Notes under the pieces: generated by a model
Told to the model about the DNA's origin: nothing
What the model saw: only the letters and a program-made list of their open reading frames with translations
The model's database searches: none
Program-made: the position numbers and the translations under genes
NCBI GenBank assembly: GCA_002633005.1
Contig: NMRA01000821.1
Location: 56,274-120,273 of the forward strand
Direction of reading: 5' to 3'
Source of the DNA: Phoronis australis
Taxonomy: Eukaryota; Phoronida; Phoronidae
Length of the DNA stretch: 64,000 bases
Shown: in pieces, positions 12,601 through 23,954 of the stretch
Layout: each line of letters starts with the position of its first letter
Position numbering within the stretch: position 1 is the stretch's first letter

Positions 12601-15600
12601 TCAATGTCACACAGAATTTTCATTCAGTGAGTTACCCACATTTACAAACATTACTATAATGCGAACCACACAATGAAACTCCTTTTTTAAAAGAGCATTT
12701 CATTGTGGGGATTAAAATCCCTATCCAAAGTTTAACATAAACTCGTCTGAAGTTGGAAAGTCTAGAAATGTGCCTAATTTTGTTACGTTCTGATTTAAAA
12801 TACAAAAATAATGAAGAATAAAGTGAATGCCCCTAGGAATGGTTCCCTTATTGTGAAAATGACGCAATAAATATTGTCCAAAGAATATAAATTACTCAAA
12901 CAAATACTCGTCAAACTGTACAGTTACCTTTTCCTTCTGGTAAATCTCCAACAGCTTGTAATAGAATGTGCGTGCGGACAAGCAGCCAAACTTTAAGTAC
13001 GGGCTTAGTACTGTGGTACTGGGCTGTAAACTATTGGGCTCTGTCTTGGGCTTTTCAAATGAGCAGATCCATCTCTGTAACACAAGAGGGTGCTGTATAC
13101 ATTTTTGTGAGTCATCAAATACGCCACATGTTGGCCACATCACGTGACCTATATTTAAGTCTGAAAAGAGCTCTGCTCGACCAGGGTTCTGGCCCGAGAC
13201 TTTCTCCTAAGTGCGCAGATACTCTAGTCCACATCGGGACCACCGGAAACTTAGAAATTATAAAATTACCAAATAATTTTGAATTTACACCATCAGTATA
13301 GTCAACTGTAGTAATCAACAATCAACACTTACTTACTCTGTGCTTGGGAGGGGGGGTAACTAGAAGGCATAGCGGCTTAGAATATTGCTGACAGTTGTAA
13401 ATCATGAATGTCGTTCACACAATACACGATTCACTTTTTGAAACTGACACGCAAAGTCCGTGAAAGCAATCCTTGTGAGCCCTGCTTTTAGTCATACAAC
13501 TGTCCAAGTTGGACTGTGCAACTAAACACTGTTTAACAAAGGGTTTGTGGTAAGGGCAAGACTTTAATTGTTTTATTACCCCCTATTGATTCTGAATAGC
13601 CAATCCCAGAGTGTCAGCACTATCAAATGTTAGAGAAGAAGTTGATTAATCAACTGAGCAACTGTGATGACCTGTTTAATAGCAAGGGCCATCTCGACAT
13701 AGCAGTAAATCACCATGACAACGTGTGTTCTTGGACTCATGCGATAGGTAACTGCATGACCTCGTGACAAAACTGTAATCATTTAGGATAAAAGAGACTT
13801 CTAGTATCCATTTTGATACCAAGAAAGCATATAGGCAGGCTCTAGAGTAAACAGATATTACCGTTCTTACAATATTCATGAGCTCCAGATAGTCTTCCCA
13901 GAAATCATTAAATGTCAAATAGATGTCTGACGCGGCTTTCTCCCAATTTTTAAATGTCATGAGACTTGCAAGATTTGTTTAAGTCAGAACCTATCCTCAT
14001 GATTTTCATCATAAAAACAGGTAAGTTGCAAGTTCCTAAGACATACATCTAGTCTTGCCTTTGTAATGGGGCAAGGACAACTCAATAAATGACACTGAAA
14101 CATGCACGGGACAACCAGTGATTAATGTAATACTCGGAAACTCAAACACAAATAAATCAGATCTTAGCTCACCTTCGAGAAAGTGGGATTTAATATTTCA
14201 CAGTATAGTTGTTCTGCGTTGTGTATCCAACCCTTCAGTAATGTCAGCCTAATTTAGATAAAATTTCTCAATTGTTGGATATGAGTTGAGCACGTTTTAC
14301 GAAACAAAACATTGCCTTTCTCTTTACACAGTGCAACTACAGATACATCATGCTACTTTTGACTTTATCAGTCGGATCACTACGCACCGGTTTGTCTAGC
14401 ACAGCATTCAACCTTTTCAGAGCTTCAGTTTCACCACCAGGGTACAGACACGGTCCCAGACCACTAGTGTCATGACCCAGACTTTCCAGTGTTGGCACAC
14501 CATACTTCTCTTCATGGTCTGGGTCAAACTCAGGCAGACAACCTGCAATTATTTGGATTGAGCACAATGCGGAGTGTAGGTGACTATTAGCTATCCTGAT
14601 TTTGCTACTGCACTAACCACTTTCAACAGCGAAAAAAATTTTATTTCGACTATTAACATAATGGAATTGGTCTCAAATTGTTCCTTAGTCAAAACAAGTA
14701 GTGTGATTTCCAATGGGATTGGAAAGAACTACCAGACTTGTTATTGGTTGTGACCAAACTCTGCACAATGACTGGTCATTGCGCGTCACTTCCTCCACCA
14801 AGCACAGCCTTAAGGAAGTCATTTCTCATCTGAGTATGAACAAGTTGAGAGCAATTACTTAATGGCCGCAAGTGGGATAAATCAAAAGCTAGTTTCTTTG
14901 AAAGAACATAAGTTCACATTTGCCTAAAGAGTTCTGAGTCTGCTTTAAACTAATGAAAGATCACGAATTCAGAGCAAAAATTGGCATACACGTCAAAACC
15001 TAAAAAATTAAGAAATATACAAGTTAGTAATTTTATGGCAAAATTTCAAATTGCTCCTCAGTCCATACAGTGCACATTCGTGATTATTCATACAAAAATG
15101 ATTTGCTAAATCATTGAACTCAATAAAACATTCATTAAACTGATTTCAGCAACCTTCCTAGTAGTTATATAACACTGCTGCTTTCCAGGAAGCCATTGAA
15201 CACAGTAATACAAACCCATAAAGTCTTCACTTGAAGGGATTCTCACAGGTTTTGGAGGGGGCCCGATCTGAGACAAGACAGTCTGGAACCGTTGATAAGT
15301 CAGTGGAGGGTTGCCTGAGTTCTTGGCAATTATCCTGGAAGATGGGGAACATCAACTTAGACCGGAAAACCACTACCTGACAATGTTTGACTTTGAGCCG
15401 CAGTGATTAGTCCACAACTCCAGTGTCTAATCTCTATACTTGAAATTGAACTAAAAATCATTTTCGACCTTTTGCGTTCTACTTTTATGCAAATTCAAGA
15501 TATGTGCATAATATTCAGCACATAATGATATAAAACATAATTATACGGAAGTTCCTAGAACGAGCTCGCACTCTACTAGAGATACAATCGAGTCACTGAC

Positions 15601-18019
15601 AAAAGCCAACGAACAGAACAATTTTAGACACTCTTATCTCGAGTTTGCACAAAACCAGAATGGAACTACCAAAAATAATGTAGATTTTAAATAAAAATAA
15701 AAGAGGCCGGGCCCACATGCTGCAAATAATTCAGTGTCCACCGTATTTAGAGTCTTGGCTGAATAAACTGATCAGGCTTCAATAACTTGGCTTGACATGA
15801 TCAAGTAGTGTTGATGATGTAGTGTTGATGATGTAGTGTTGATGATGTAGTGTTGACCATGAAGTGTTGATCATGTAGTGTCGATCATGTAGTGTCGATC
15901 ATGTAGTGTCGATCCTGTAGTGTTAATCATATAGTGTTAATTATCATGTAGCATTGATCATGTAGTGTCGATCATGTAGTGTCAATCATGTAGTGTTGAT
16001 CATGTAGTGTCGATCATGTAGTGTTGATCATATAGTGTTGATTATCATGTAGCGTTGATCATGTAGTGTTGATCATGTAGTGCTGACCATGAAGTGTTGA
16101 TCATGTAGTGTTGATCATGTAGTATTGATCATGTAGTGTTATCATGAGCTGAACCAATACAGTAAAGTTTCTTCAAATAAGAACGCAATATGGCAGAATG
16201 GTAAAACTAAATTTCGTCAAAATTTTCAATGAGAGTAAACAACAAGACTTGATTGTTTGAAAACCATATTAAGTACTGGTGTCATCAACAAACACGTGGT
16301 GACATTTTGAATATAATTCAAAAATTGAAAATATTACAATTTTGGCCATCATTTTTGTTCGAATGTGAGGTAACTTTACCGAACGTGTCAGTCCACAACT
16401 TATTTTGTGAGTTAGGAACAAGCTGAGACAAAAATTACAACAACAGTAAGTGATCAAAGTCGAAACCTAAAGGTACATCTCACACCATTTAGCCGGCTAA
16501 AAAGTAAAAATTAAATTTGAAGTACACCAGCATTTTCATATTTGTAATTTTAGTGTAAACCATATCCCGGTAAGGAATATCATGATGCCAATTTCACAAG
16601 AGTATAAGGCATACTTCAATTTTTGCTTTTTAGCCAGCATAATATCTTTTTGACAGTAGGTTGCTTTTAAGTGTTTATCTTGGTAGTAAATGCAGAACTG
16701 AACACTTATATCTGATAAACTGGTTTCCACGGTGCCTGATTTAAGAACAGTGTCATGCACATTCACAATCTTCACTGCACAAATGGAATGGACGACATAG
16801 GCAGTATTAGTGAAGTCATCCCTTTACTATCTGACTAGGTTGAAAACAGAAAACCCTTCATCAGCACAGGGTCGTTTGCGCAACTCCCGTGTGACAACTT
16901 GAATGCAAGGACTGTAACTGTAAAGCGCCACCTAGTGACTGCCATACCCCTGTTGACATGCTTACCGTTCAGGATTGTACAAGGTGTGTGATGTCTCTGT
17001 AACCACTTCAATGTTATGCTGCAGCGCCATCTGTGTGACCAGACTGTCGCGCTCCCTAGCGTACGGCTCTGTGTCCGCCTCATAGCCCAGCCGAGTGACC
17101 CCCCAGTCTTTGAACACTCTGGGAAACACCTCTTGAGGATTCCCTCGCAGCACATACAACCTGAAACAGTTTCATACAAGACGGTAAGTTCATTAACGGG
17201 ACGAAAAAATCTTCCATGGGGGGAGAAGGGCGCAAGTGTAACAACAGCATAGGTCAGCATCGCAGGGCGTATGCCCTGCAGTGGTTTAAACTCAGCAGTG
17301 TTTGATCAGCTTAGTGGCCTAGGACACATCATTGAGATAGTGAAGAGAGGGTACTGGACAGTGGACAAAGAGAGAGAGAGAGAGAGGTGTCATTGCTTAA
17401 TGCCTTTTCTCCATGGTCATGTTTATTGACACAGACTGATGTAAGTTAAGTATGTCTCATTCTTTAATTTTTGTCACAAGGTTTGCAAGGTTTGTGAAGA
17501 GCTAATTTGTTTCAACTATTGCAGCAGAACCTTAGAAATTCATTAGTGTATTATAATGACTTTGAATGGAAATGGAGTTATTTTGTAAGTGGCTAACGAA
17601 TATAATTGTTCAGTCAACTGGACAAACAGTTTAAGTCAGGTCTGAACACCATCTGTTGGCCACATCCCATGACCTGCACACCGGTTCAAGATGTACATAT
17701 ATTTCAACATACAAATGTTTTGTATATTTCAGTTGAACTGAGCTTTCAACGGTTTTTGCCACCAGAGGTGCTACAAGAGGTTGAAGTACCTAGAATTGAG
17801 TGCCTTCAATTTCATATCCAGATCCTTGAGAGACTGAAGAAGAAAGCGCCATCTGTTGAGTCCAACTTTGGCATTCTTTACAAACCACGGATCCAAAATA
17901 AAGATGGGTCGAAATGTTTTCACATCATCTGTACACATCTTCAACAAAGCAGGATTGTCATGGAGACGTAAACCTTTTCTGAACCAGTAGATGGCAATGT
18001 GGGTCCTATCTTTTGCCAT
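6605..18019 (-). CDS. (6-4) photolyase, cryptochrome/photolyase family
   Basis: Flavoprotein that uses light to repair (6-4) pyrimidine photoproducts; expected in the nucleus. Exons on the minus strand: 18019-17790, 17160-16966, 15334-15216, 14542-14388, 13074-12928, 12507-12343, 11004-10864 (or its copy 9411-9271), 8451-8300, 7484-7288, 6730-6605. The first nine join in frame. Exon 1 carries the N-terminal signature [16 protein letters not shown]. Exon 7 carries [19 protein letters not shown], including the two histidines of the lesion site, and DLWISWEEG. Exon 8 carries [20 protein letters not shown] and the FRVYSP motif, typical of (6-4) photolyases rather than clock cryptochromes. The last exon is lysine-rich ([18 protein letters not shown]), a likely nuclear localisation signal. 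Length is about 540 residues, normal for the family. Oddities: exons 7 and 8 are duplicated around an N at 9976, and exon 9 (phase 1) does not join the last exon (phase 0), so a small exon may be missed. ATG 18017-18019 is chosen because an acceptor-like site lies just upstream, near 18048. Confidence 0.92.
7665..7800 (+). mobile_element. tRNA-derived SINE-like element, copy 1
   Basis: A box A-like string (TGGCTTAGCGGTTTGAGC) is followed about 25 bp later by a box B-like string (GGTATCGAATCC), then a tail ending near TAGTGAATGTATGCATG. The layout and tail recur at 58430 and 61700. It lies in photolyase intron 8, antisense to the gene. Confidence 0.6.
8369..9702. repeat. Local duplication D1, copy b (photolyase exons 7-8)
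   Basis: This aligns end to end with 9977-11297, differing by scattered substitutions and small indels; roughly nine bases in ten agree where I compared them. It contains all of photolyase exon 7 (9411-9271) and most of exon 8 (8451-8300 runs past the copy edge). The exon 7 protein is identical in both copies. The donor after exon 7 is GTGCAA here and GTGAGA in the other copy. Together with the N at 9976, this looks like two haplotypes laid side by side. Confidence 0.85.
9694..9821. mobile_element. MITE-like hairpin element, 128 bp
   Basis: GTTTATCACACT at 9694-9705 is the exact reverse complement of 9810-9821. Inside, AGACCGTCCGGAGTTG pairs with CAACTCGGGACGGTCT (one mismatch) around a loop of about 10 bp. 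The other haplotype-like copy shares only the left edge (near 11285) and lacks the hairpin, so the segment may be an insertion specific to one haplotype. Confidence 0.5.
9976..9976. other. Single N at an assembly join
   Basis: The ambiguous base falls inside photolyase exon 8 homology. To its right is exon 8 sequence that continues to a proper acceptor; to its left is unrelated sequence. That is what a contig end joined to another contig looks like. Confidence 0.85.
9977..10059 (-). pseudogene. Truncated copy of photolyase exon 8
   Basis: It starts at a proper acceptor (exon base 10059) and encodes the same residues as the intact exon, from [11 protein letters not shown] to SAFFH, then stops dead at the N. 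It has no donor and the last third of the exon is missing. It is more likely an assembly edge than a biological pseudo-exon. Confidence 0.8.
9977..11297. repeat. Local duplication D1, copy a (photolyase exons 7-8)
   Basis: Partner of 8369-9702 in the same orientation. It carries exon 7 (11004-10864) with a consensus-like donor, the shared intron sequence and a truncated exon 8. Both copies end with the same string (TTTGTTATCTGTGACCAAAG) and then diverge. Confidence 0.85.
11472..11517. repeat. 12-bp-arm inverted repeat
   Basis: ACATGGAACATT and AATGTTCCATGT flank about 22 bp that contains the palindrome TCACATGTGA. A further related string (AACATGGAACGTGAG) follows at about 11534. It lies in photolyase intron 6; no function is evident. 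Confidence 0.6.
12129..12261 (-). mobile_element. tRNA-like core flanked by inverted repeats
   Basis: The ends are TTGGCCACATCACGTGACCT and its near reverse complement; the inverted similarity runs about 35 bp through CTAATGAAC...GTCCGA. The interior, read on the minus strand, resembles the 3' two thirds of a tRNA: GAGCATCTGCGCGGTTAGCA, then GGGTTCAAGTTTC as a box B-like T-arm. It therefore combines a SINE-like core with transposon-like ends. It lies in photolyase intron 6, with relatives at 13131 and 17655. Confidence 0.65.
13131..13233 (-). mobile_element. Degraded relative of the 12129 element
   Basis: It begins with the same TTGGCCACATCACGTGACCT and keeps the tRNA-like middle (GTGCGCAGATACTCTAGTCC) but lacks the second inverted end. 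It sits about 57 bp upstream of photolyase exon 5 on the minus strand. A third fragment with only the terminal string (TTGGCCACATCCCATGACCT) lies at 17655-17674. Confidence 0.55.
15805..16145. repeat. 14-bp minisatellite in photolyase intron 2
   Basis: About two dozen copies of a 14-bp unit (GTAGTGTTGATCAT and variants GTAGTGTCGATCAT, GTAGTGTTGATGAT). Two places carry an extra insertion (TTAATTATCAT, TTGATTATCAT), implying a higher-order duplication of about 100 bp. Confidence 0.92.
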
Positions 18020-18587
18020 GTTCCAATCCTTATGACTTAAGTCATCTGAAAATTGCACAAATGGAGGATAAAGGTGTAACTAGGGTTTTCAGGTTTGTTT
18101 CAACAAACTGGACCAACATACAGTTTTTGTTAACAAATCATCTTCCTTAAACACCAACAACTTTTTTATCTCACAAATGCAAATAGGGCACTTCATTGGT
18201 ACTCATTATTGACAGGTCGCCTGACTACTAAAGTTGTGATCTTCACTGCAAGGAAACTTGTCTGTGAATGACAGGAACTCTAATCAGCCGCTTGACGTTA
18301 ATAGTGCCATGACAAGCAGCTGAGGTTTTTTTAACATGTTTAATAGTATTGGCTCTAAATTGAGAATCTTGCTGGGTCACATTGAATCAGTCAGGGCCTG
18401 ACTGAATTATACAGACAGTATCTGAGCAGCACAGTCTGAACTGTGCCAGTGCAATTGGCACATTAGGCCTCGAAATTAAAACTATTTTTCATTATTTTCA
18501 GTTCTACTTTGATATGAAATCAATATGAGTGTCTTTTATGCTCAAGCATGTCATCTGGTTTATGTGGATGATTGTGTAATCCCATAC

Positions 18588-19130
18588 TGCACTTGATGAT
18601 CCTACAGCATATTTAAGTCATAAGTTGGAGTCTAAAGTCGTAATTTCGAGTTTTTACTTGAAATTTGGAGTTTTCCTAAAATTTGCGACTCGGATCTAGG
18701 GGTCATTATGTGCGAATTTAGACTAAACAGTGCATGGTTAAGTATACTGCATATAGGTTTACTCAAGCACAGAATAATAAATAGATTTCTTAATTTCGTA
18801 TTATATTGGAAAATTATGTGCCATTTATATTTTCGATTTTGGTTTCGAGAAGGGCCCAGGTCTAATGTTTGCGCTTGAAATCAAAAACATTTTTGGCCTA
18901 CTCTGCTCTACTTTCATGCGAATTCAGGATAGTTAGTGGCTCAGATGGGGCTATTACTATTAGTCTACATTCTGGTTTACATATATGAGCCTCTAGTCCA
19001 AGTTTGCATCTGATGACCCCTATGTTAGTACTACAAACTCAGGTAACAACTCGAGATTTTTGAGTAAAAACTCGAAATTTCTGGTTCGGACTCGGAACTT
19101 TTAGCCTCCATGAGGTCATCAAGTGCAAAT
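18588..19130. mobile_element. Large foldback element with terminal inverted repeats of about 100 bp
   Basis: The left end begins TGCACTTGATGATCCT and includes AATTTCGAGTTTTTACTTGA. The right end is its imperfect reverse complement, including GAGTAAAAACTCGAAATTT and ending AGGTCATCAAGTGCA. The interior has no open frame of note. This is a non-autonomous DNA transposon or foldback layout. It lies in the spacer 5' of the photolyase. Confidence 0.6.
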
Positions 19131-19558
19131 CGAGATTAGAAAGTTATTCAGGTAAGCCTTTACATACTTGAGCACACACTAATTGACACTTACCTTAATT
19201 TCATACAAATGTATAATAGAAAATGCCACAAATAATTTGAAGTTGGGCTTCGACTAGGGTAAACATGGTAGGCTAATCGGGGTCGGCATTGGAATCGGTG
19301 AACTCAGAGTTCACGAAGTTGAAAAAGTCCTCCACCTGGCTCTCATGCCTCTGGCTCTCAGCACTTACCAAGAGATTTGGATCGCTCGTGGAACCTATTC
19401 AATTAATGAGGTGGGTCAGAGAATAGGCAATTTATCCTCAAGGGCTGGCGTTTTTTGACTGAACATACGACAGCGACACCACGAACTGAGCGGGCAAGTT
19501 TACGAAGCGCCGCAGCGACATCTACCGGTCGCAATGCTGTGCTAAAATGCAGGCGCGC

Positions 19559-19925
19559 TGCAGTATGTGAACTTGGAATCATGGTTAATCTAAGATTAAC
19601 CGGAAGTGAGTGCTGCGTGAACTTGGAATACGCGAAGCAACTTCACAACTTCACTCAAATAATCACGTTCATGTTCATAAAAATTTGCACTGCACTAAAT
19701 CAAGTTACATTTGAATAAAATAATGTCAATTTTAACCAACCTTTTCAACTACGGGCGATCAGTTTTATAAGTTCATCAAGTGATAGATTTAGCCATTCAC
19801 ATATTCCTCCGGTTCATCGACACAAATTACGGTAAAGGAGAAAATAGTTGATCGCGAGGCCAATAATTACAAAAATTCTTTTCACCGAATGAAAATTTCA
19901 CATTTTGCCTATAATGCGTGCAGTT
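19559..19925 (-). mobile_element. Inverted-repeat transposon family B, copy 1 (one end degraded)
   Basis: It matches 56034-56462 in reverse orientation over about 350 bp, including CAATAATTACAAAAATTC, TTACATTTGAATAAAATAA and the GTGAACTTGGAAT terminal motif. The terminal repeat is clear at its left end and not recognisable at the right. It encodes nothing I can identify. Confidence 0.75.
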
Positions 19926-20599
19926 TTAGCAAGTACACCTCGTTAGTCACGGTGCAGGACGTTACATGTACATGTATTTCACTTTACGGAGAATCTTGGC
20001 ATATAAGATCATGACCTTATGTTCCGGGTCATTCAAATTTTGGTGAAAAATTAATTCAAAAATGAATCTTGTTTATGTTATACATTGTATTATTTGCTGA
20101 TTTGTATTTTTTTCTACTATTTATGCAATATTTTATGAAACGAAAACCAGTCAACAGTTATCAAATTGAAAGTATAGAAGTATACTTATCATAGGCAAAT
20201 GTTGAGTTGGCTTACTTAGGACAAAATAGTATGGACTTATATTCGAATGTAAAGCCTAGTTTCAGTTATGTTTGAGATCGCATCTTCTCGTTAATTGTTC
20301 CCATAATGCATTATTTGCAGTGAATGTCTGAGACTGGGTAACCACCTCAGTCAGTAAATCCTCTCTGATTCCCGAGAAGACTTTGTCAGAATGCGAGTAT
20401 CAAGTTAAAATGAGATTATCTCTCAGTAACATCAAAGTATAAATTATTAGTTAGTCTATTATGTCCATGGGCTTGTTTGCCGGGTTTTAGAGTAAGATGA
20501 TTGTAGTTGATTTAAAGATTCTAACGCCAGAAAATTAAAGCTTGTGTCTTGTGAAGGATTTGTGCAAAATTAAATTTCCACAACATCAACAGTGGGAAT

Positions 20600-20947
20600 G
20601 TATAGACTCTATTCACGCGGCGGCCATTAAAATCTAAAGCGAGGCTCACTGCTGTAGTGATTCTTCAAAAGGTGTCTTACCTTACATCTTAGTTGTCCGT
20701 GGTCGAGCTCAATAGTTCTGCTTTGGTGTGTGGTCTGGGTATCGAATGCCACTCTGCATCCAAACATGTGTATCGGCCGCAGGGCCGCTTAATTAATATT
20801 CATGATGCGCCCTCATTGGCCATTACCGGCATATGGGCCGGACAGCCAACGTCGGCAGTCTCCAAGACGAACAGCAGTCGTCTCTCGATGCCGACAGAGG
20901 GCGCGCGCGGCAGAAGGCCAGCGCAGCAGTGAGACAGGTCCAGTGAC
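20600..20947. promoter_or_regulatory. GC-rich candidate promoter or first-exon region
   Basis: A CpG-dense patch in an AT-rich spacer, containing a CCAAT-type string (CTCATTGGCCATTACC) and ending with a donor-like AGCGCAGCA|GTGAGA. It lies between the divergent photolyase and CYBA genes. It could hold a noncoding first exon of CYBA, whose coding exon is preceded by an acceptor, or be a shared promoter. No direct evidence separates these. Confidence 0.3.
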
Positions 20948-20948
20948 N
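20948..20948. other. Single N
   Basis: One ambiguous base at the edge of the GC-rich patch. Unlike those at 9976 and 23746, I see no duplicated sequence around it. Confidence 0.6.
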
Positions 20949-22226
20949 GGGCATTGACCCAAGTGCGAGGATACGCGGTATAGCATAAGAATCTCTGTTA
21001 CATTAAATTGTTATGGTTATGAACATTTACAAAGACTTTTCATAAGTAAAAGATTTTAGTGTGCTTATACCAACGTTAAAGTGTTGTTCGTCGATAACGC
21101 CTATTCGAAAGTCAGTTATGTAATTTCATTGACGATTATCTGAACGAAATTGACTGCCTAGTACATTTAAAGTGAACATTTTTCATTTTCCGTGATGCAG
21201 CTATTGGGGGTCTGTTCTCAGCTGAAAAGCCCGGGAGGAGAGCAGCGCCAAATTAAACTAGTGAGGTGGCACCAAAAAACGAGCCGGCTATCTGGCGTGT
21301 TTGTGTCGCTCTTTTCTCACAGATGTAATATTTTTATCATTTTATCTTGAACATAAGCTCTTCTTTGACTAATTACATTTTCTAATGATATAACTAAAAT
21401 CTGAGAGCTTAGTTCGACGAAAAACAAATAAGGTTTTGAATTAGGGGCGTTGCATGAACAGATCTCTACCAATAATTTCAATAATATTTCGAATTTGGCG
21501 TAGAATTCACTCTCACGTTGTATCAAAGCTAAAAATTAGAAATAAAACTACAATGAACAGCCTAATAAAGAAAAATCAGTCAGTATTTTCACAAGTCCGC
21601 AAATTAAAAAGTAAATTTATTGAACATAGTCGAGTCCCTATTTGGAACTGCTTCGTGCAAGCCGGTCAATGATGTCTAGGCAGGTAGTCACTGGGGTGCG
21701 GTCCAACAGCGTTGGTTGTTGCCATTTTATCCACTTTCCCGCGCGATCACTAATGACTTTGTGCATCTCTATGTTATTTTTAGTTTTTACGTCACCACGT
21801 ACTTCATAGCTCAGAACAGCCCTCAGTAGTCAAATTCGTTCACGAAGCTCACATTAATAAAAATTAAACAACAGGTAATTTCAAGTGGACGCCACTTCCA
21901 TGACTGTGTTTACAACAAAAAGTTCATGTTGTTATTAGCAATGAGGCAAAAAGGGTTTTTTTTCAAATCTCTGTAAATTTTCATAAGGAGCAGTTTAGAA
22001 TATTGAATATAGGTCCAATCGCATCTTGGTGCCTATATTATTCCAATTATGATTTTTGTCAATACAATCTTGCCCAAACGTTCACTAAGAAGTATTTTCA
22101 TACTCGAATTAACTACTTAATGTTACTGTGCCTGCTCTGAAGCCCGTGGGTCTTATAGACGAAATAACCATTTATTTGTTCACTATGTAATTGATATAGA
22201 GTACTTTTTAGTAATTATCTTAGAAA

Positions 22227-23497
22227 TTTAAAAGGTCATATCTGCTTTTTATACTCGATGTTAATATTTCTGACACTGCGGAGTCCTTTTGGCCGGGGTT
22301 TACTGTAAAATTATGTAGAGCAAATGTCCAAATTCAGAACAACTTTATAGAGTCTATCTCAAAAACGTTTTTATCGGACCCACATGGAAATTTCCCTATG
22401 CTTTTTATATTGTTCTTCAAACTGTTAAGAATTGTTTTTACAATGTTCCGCATTCTCAAAATTGACTGTCTGAAGATACGACTTTTATGATTTTGGAAAT
22501 GAATCAGACGTGAACGTTGCATAAAACCACAACGATGATAATTATGATAATTCAGAAAACTGTAATAGCGCTTTTTAAGATTTCATCTTGCGCATATATA
22601 TCAAATGAACATTGTTTGCCTATGGATGAGCGTTTTTGTTTTGTTGCTGCTTTGGTAAAAATGATGACGAGCGGTTGATAGGCTCCGAAGCGCTGGCGCT
22701 GGTGACGTGCATTAGCCTCAGATCAGCACGTGACTGAGAAGTTCAGAATAACATACAAAACATATTGTAAAATTAATTAAAAGAAAAGTAATTATGCTCA
22801 TACTAAAGTTTATATGTTATAGTGCGGAGCAGTCGGTCTCGGCGACTTTCTTACACTTCGTTCAAAGCTATGACCTTGGCCTTTAGTAAGCAATATTGTT
22901 ATCACCGTGCCACACGTTCAAGGAAGTTGTTCAAGATTTGGACTTGGGCTAAACAGCTAATTATTCCGTCCCATATCGAAGGTAAACACCGGTAAAAACT
23001 TGTACAATGTCAAATTTTTAAAGTATGAATGCCATGTTGTGCATACTATGTGCCTGGCCCAATTCCGACGGTCGGTGCTGATGGTACTAGGAAGTGACTT
23101 ATGTGGGCATGGCGAATAAACAATGCTACCAATCTGATCTCGATTGGTGATTGCCTGGCATATTCCAACCCTGCTCCCAGGCTCCATTAAAGATCTCAGT
23201 TGGTGGTAGTCATGGGTAACTTACCACTGAATAGAAATGGGTTGAGTAGTTCCATTACAGGGTTATCGCCTGTTTGCTAAACTCATCTACAGGCATACAG
23301 CCAAAGGCAATGCAATTTTGCCTGAAACTTAATGCCTAGGCTTAGGGCTAGACTGTAGTACATAATCTATGCTTAAACTGAGACAGCCAAGTGGTTCATG
23401 GTGGCCATCGACCTTTTTCCAGATAGCCTGAGATGCCATGTAATCGAAGGATTGTGGGGGCAGTGGTATTCCAATACAGCACTGTTAGATAAACGAT
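22227..23497. repeat. Local duplication D2, copy a
   Basis: This aligns with 23955-25235 in the same orientation, starting at TTTAAAAGGTCATATCTGC and ending near CAGCACTGCTA/CAGCACTGTTA. Differences include substitutions and indels of several to tens of bases. It contains no recognisable exon. One CACGTG E-box near 22728 reads CACGTAA in the other copy. Confidence 0.85.
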
Positions 23498-23745
23498 CTC
23501 ATGTCGTGAACACATCCACTAAAACAAGAAACTGTAGGAACACCGCATTTATCCACCTTCACTCTTATCAGGCTTCTATTGTGAGTCAGCATGCGTGAAT
23601 AATTGGCTGATAAGCCACCTCTGGAACTACTTTGGGCTGAATGGATGACCAGGCCATAAAATGATAATTAGCCAAGACCAGTTACTATAATGCAACAAAG
23701 AACAAGTAATAATGTCTTGCATCACCTAGCCTTGGTGGAAAGCTG

Positions 23746-23746
23746 N
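23746..23746. other. Single N between the two D2 copies
   Basis: The N lies between the D2 copies, with about 250 bp of unmatched sequence on its left and about 210 bp on its right. It is probably a contig join. Confidence 0.75.
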
Positions 23747-23954
23747 CCATTGTTCAATGCTAGTCACTGATCTCTTGTGTTCAACCCATGACGTCACATG
23801 GCGCGAAATGTGAAAATTGGCAAAATTGAAAGAAAAATCAAAATTTTGAGCTAATTACACAAAATAAACATGGGTTTAGCTAAATTTTACGTCATACATT
23901 TAGTCTGTGGCCACCGGTAATTCAAAATGTGCAAAAATCCATGGTGTGTACTGT

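Noticed and set aside
16835-17260. 141-codon minus-strand open frame as a separate protein
   Set aside because: It lies in a different frame over photolyase exon 2 (17160-16966); the true frame is fixed by the splice phases and homology.
6605-18019. Clock-type cryptochrome (CRY)
   Set aside because: The exon 8 motifs ([36 protein letters not shown]) fit (6-4) photolyases better than repressor cryptochromes, which have a different sequence there and a longer distinct tail.
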